Assembly: GCA_963746265.1 (NCBI GenBank)
Contig: CAVVAM010000014.1
Coordinates: forward strand, 620,001 to 684,000
DNA length: 64,000 nt
Direction of reading: 5' to 3'
Origin: Ilumatobacter sp963746265
GTDB taxonomy: Bacteria > Actinomycetota > Acidimicrobiia > Acidimicrobiales > Ilumatobacteraceae
Of this stretch, positions 63,701 to 64,000 are shown in pieces. The notes beneath the pieces were generated by a model that searched no databases, had not been told where the DNA came from, and saw only the letters and a list, made by a program, of their open reading frames with translations. Each line of letters starts with the position of its first letter. Within the stretch, counting starts at the first letter, position 1. The position numbers and the translations under genes were made by a program.

Positions 63701-64000
63701 GTACGCCGACGACGTCGCCGGGGCCGACGTCACGCGAACGCAGTTCATGGGCCAACCGGCTGGACCGGGCGTGGAGGTCGCCGTAGGTCAGGGTGTCGTC
63801 CCCGAAACGAACGGCAGGATGGGAGGGGTCGCGACGGACCTGTTCATCGATCAGAGCGTGGAGCGTCCGGTCGTCGGGAGTGGCGGTCGGGCCGGCGACG
63901 ACCGGGACGGGCAGCTCCGGGCCGGCCAGGGCGACACGTGATCTCGGTCGCTCGATGGCCGCACGGATGGCTCGCTCGAACTCATCGAGCAGTTCGGCGG
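60693..64000 (-). CDS. Nonribosomal peptide synthetase, (C-)A-PCP-E module, 5' end beyond the window
   Basis: The frame is open from the stop at 60693 to the right edge; its start lies outside. Reading from the edge inward: a C-domain tail (LLDEFERAIRAA), an A domain (LTYGDLHARSSRLAHELRSR, YTSGSTGRPKG, NEYGPSEGTVWS, GPNGKVDRQAL), a PCP (NFFDLGGDSIISL) and a terminal epimerisation domain (MHHLVVDGVSW, LEGHGRE, GWFTTQFPI, VAFNYLGQ). The A-domain pocket has FDSSMV, so Asp235 is present, with Ser236 and Val239, plus Glu322, Val330 and Trp331: an alpha-amino acid of unpredicted identity, turned to the D form by E. There is no TE; the chain must go to a partner with a D-accepting C domain. Confidence 0.9.
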   Translation of the reverse strand, partial: AELLDEFERAIRAAIERPRSRVALAGPELPVPVVAGPTATPDDRTLHALIDEQVRRDPSHPAVRFGDDTLTYGDLHARSSRLAHELRSRDVGPGDVVGVLGHRSADTVVAILAVLRAGAAYVAIDPGYPPERIAHIVDDAGLAVVLAPADGFDLGDVAGDRPQIVAFDAIDLDRWPPTAPEASVGPDDLAYLIYTSGSTGRPKGVMVRHRNIVASTTARSMVYPGDVERFLLLSSFSFDSSMVGLFWTLTTGGTLVLPPDGHHEDILEIASLVERRRVTHLLALPSFYRLVLAEADHGQLRSLRTAIVAGEACPFDVVSLHRTTCPDTLLANEYGPSEGTVWSHVYLVDDTLTADPVPIGSPIPGVSHVVVDEAGNPVTDGSSGELLIGGAGIAAGYHGRLDLTSERFVELDAVVGVPPGRWYRTGDRVRTDDAGRLVFVGRVDEQVKVRGVRVEPGEVEAALRSCDGVSDAVVGLADVGGRDQLTAWYVPATDPPPDDLREQLSDQLPEQLVPSRFVVLDALPLGPNGKVDRQALPEPDGTLGTANVGDTLPESDASAPLDDRADVLAGIWAEVLGLTHVSLDDNFFDLGGDSIISLQIVARARRRGIELRPRQVFEHQTARELAAAVAGFEAPPERETVTGDVELTPIQHWFFEQDHERPDHWNQTLDLAVDPATDLDALVAALDDVRRHHEQLRARFHLDHRPPRQELVDQPPPIVVHEIDLAAATDLEIDSAVTAVEGALDLAEGRLVGMLACRRSGRLERVVVTMHHLVVDGVSWSAIVEDWALAYGARAAGRSPVSPPRSAPFQQWAATLSSWAASDRFASTRAFWDIETTASDAELALWRSSENREGAASAVVRRIDRDKTRNLLRLAGAGESAPSVEDVLLAAVALTVPARLGHAHLSTVLEGHGREDLGDSIDVSRTVGWFTTQFPIDICIDPATDPVAAVATVTERLRSIPHRGLGFGVDRYLGDDVGSLGGELPVVAFNYLGQLDRTVRAVGPFTEIGELRGSNARENRRGHLLGVLAVVRHDQLSITIDHLPGHLDSSAASELADDLVTTVVKLVDALAPSKRTGPTFDLLDQSEADSAQLGALLDQFD

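Overview
The window is GC-rich, gene-dense bacterial chromosome of an actinobacterial kind. The Acidimicrobiia, and an Ilumatobacter-like organism in particular, fit best. That placement is an inference from gene content: actinobacterial AccA/AccD and AtuA carboxylase genes, an F420-type luciferase-like oxidoreductase, a mycothiol-type DinB-fold protein, a PAC2 protein and a PcrA-type helicase. It also rests on start-site style: at least sixteen genes have a TANNNT-like -10 box only 6-8 nt in front of the start codon, which points to leaderless mRNAs. I see no rRNA, tRNA, CRISPR array, prophage or insertion sequence.

Layout. 0-14 kb is mostly housekeeping: an aspartate-type aminotransferase, a secreted spondin-domain protein, SerC, a PAC2 protein, MetY, malate dehydrogenase, an acyltransferase-SGNH fusion, a YbaK-like deacylase, PurH, SucCD and the small B12-binding subunit of an acyl-CoA mutase. 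14.2-16 kb holds a flavodoxin-like protein and a metal-efflux operon made of a CzrA-like ArsR sensor and a CDF transporter, with an operator over the sensor's start codon. 16-24.4 kb carries an FAD monooxygenase and hydrolase pair, the UvrD/PcrA helicase, a cytochrome b561 plus Mo-cofactor oxidoreductase pair, a putative Fe(II)/2-oxoglutarate oxygenase and an LLM oxidoreductase. 24.4-30 kb has an ABC-F ATPase, a secreted helical protein next to an MprAB-like two-component system, and paired CrcB fluoride channels. 30-34.5 kb has a ferredoxin-P450-methyltransferase operon opposite a TetR regulator, then a DedA protein and a nitroreductase.

34.5-42.5 kb is an acyl-CoA carboxylase region (NYN protein, AtuA-like protein, biotin carboxylase, carboxyltransferase). 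It diverges from a mycothiol-type protein and an acyl-CoA dehydrogenase across a short promoter region with two pairs of GGTACC half-sites. 42.5-46.2 kb has a secreted Glu/Arg-rich protein whose 15-bp coding repeat contains one 14-bp unit that breaks the frame, followed by an acyl-CoA dehydrogenase and an MFS transporter. 46.3-50.4 kb holds two consecutive enzymes that both start with a Rieske domain (Rieske-glutamate synthase FMN domain and Rieske-ThDP enzyme), then two tiny membrane proteins. 50.4-52.8 kb has a YjbR protein, a decayed WYL-type regulator and a membrane glycosyltransferase-like protein.

52.8-64 kb is a nonribosomal peptide locus that runs off the right edge. It contains a ThDP enzyme, an MFS exporter, a C-A-PCP-TE synthetase, a methyltransferase and a convergent synthetase ending in A-PCP-E. 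The terminal E domain of one synthetase matches the D-acceptor-like start of the other's C domain, which suggests that they act in series as two parts of one assembly line.
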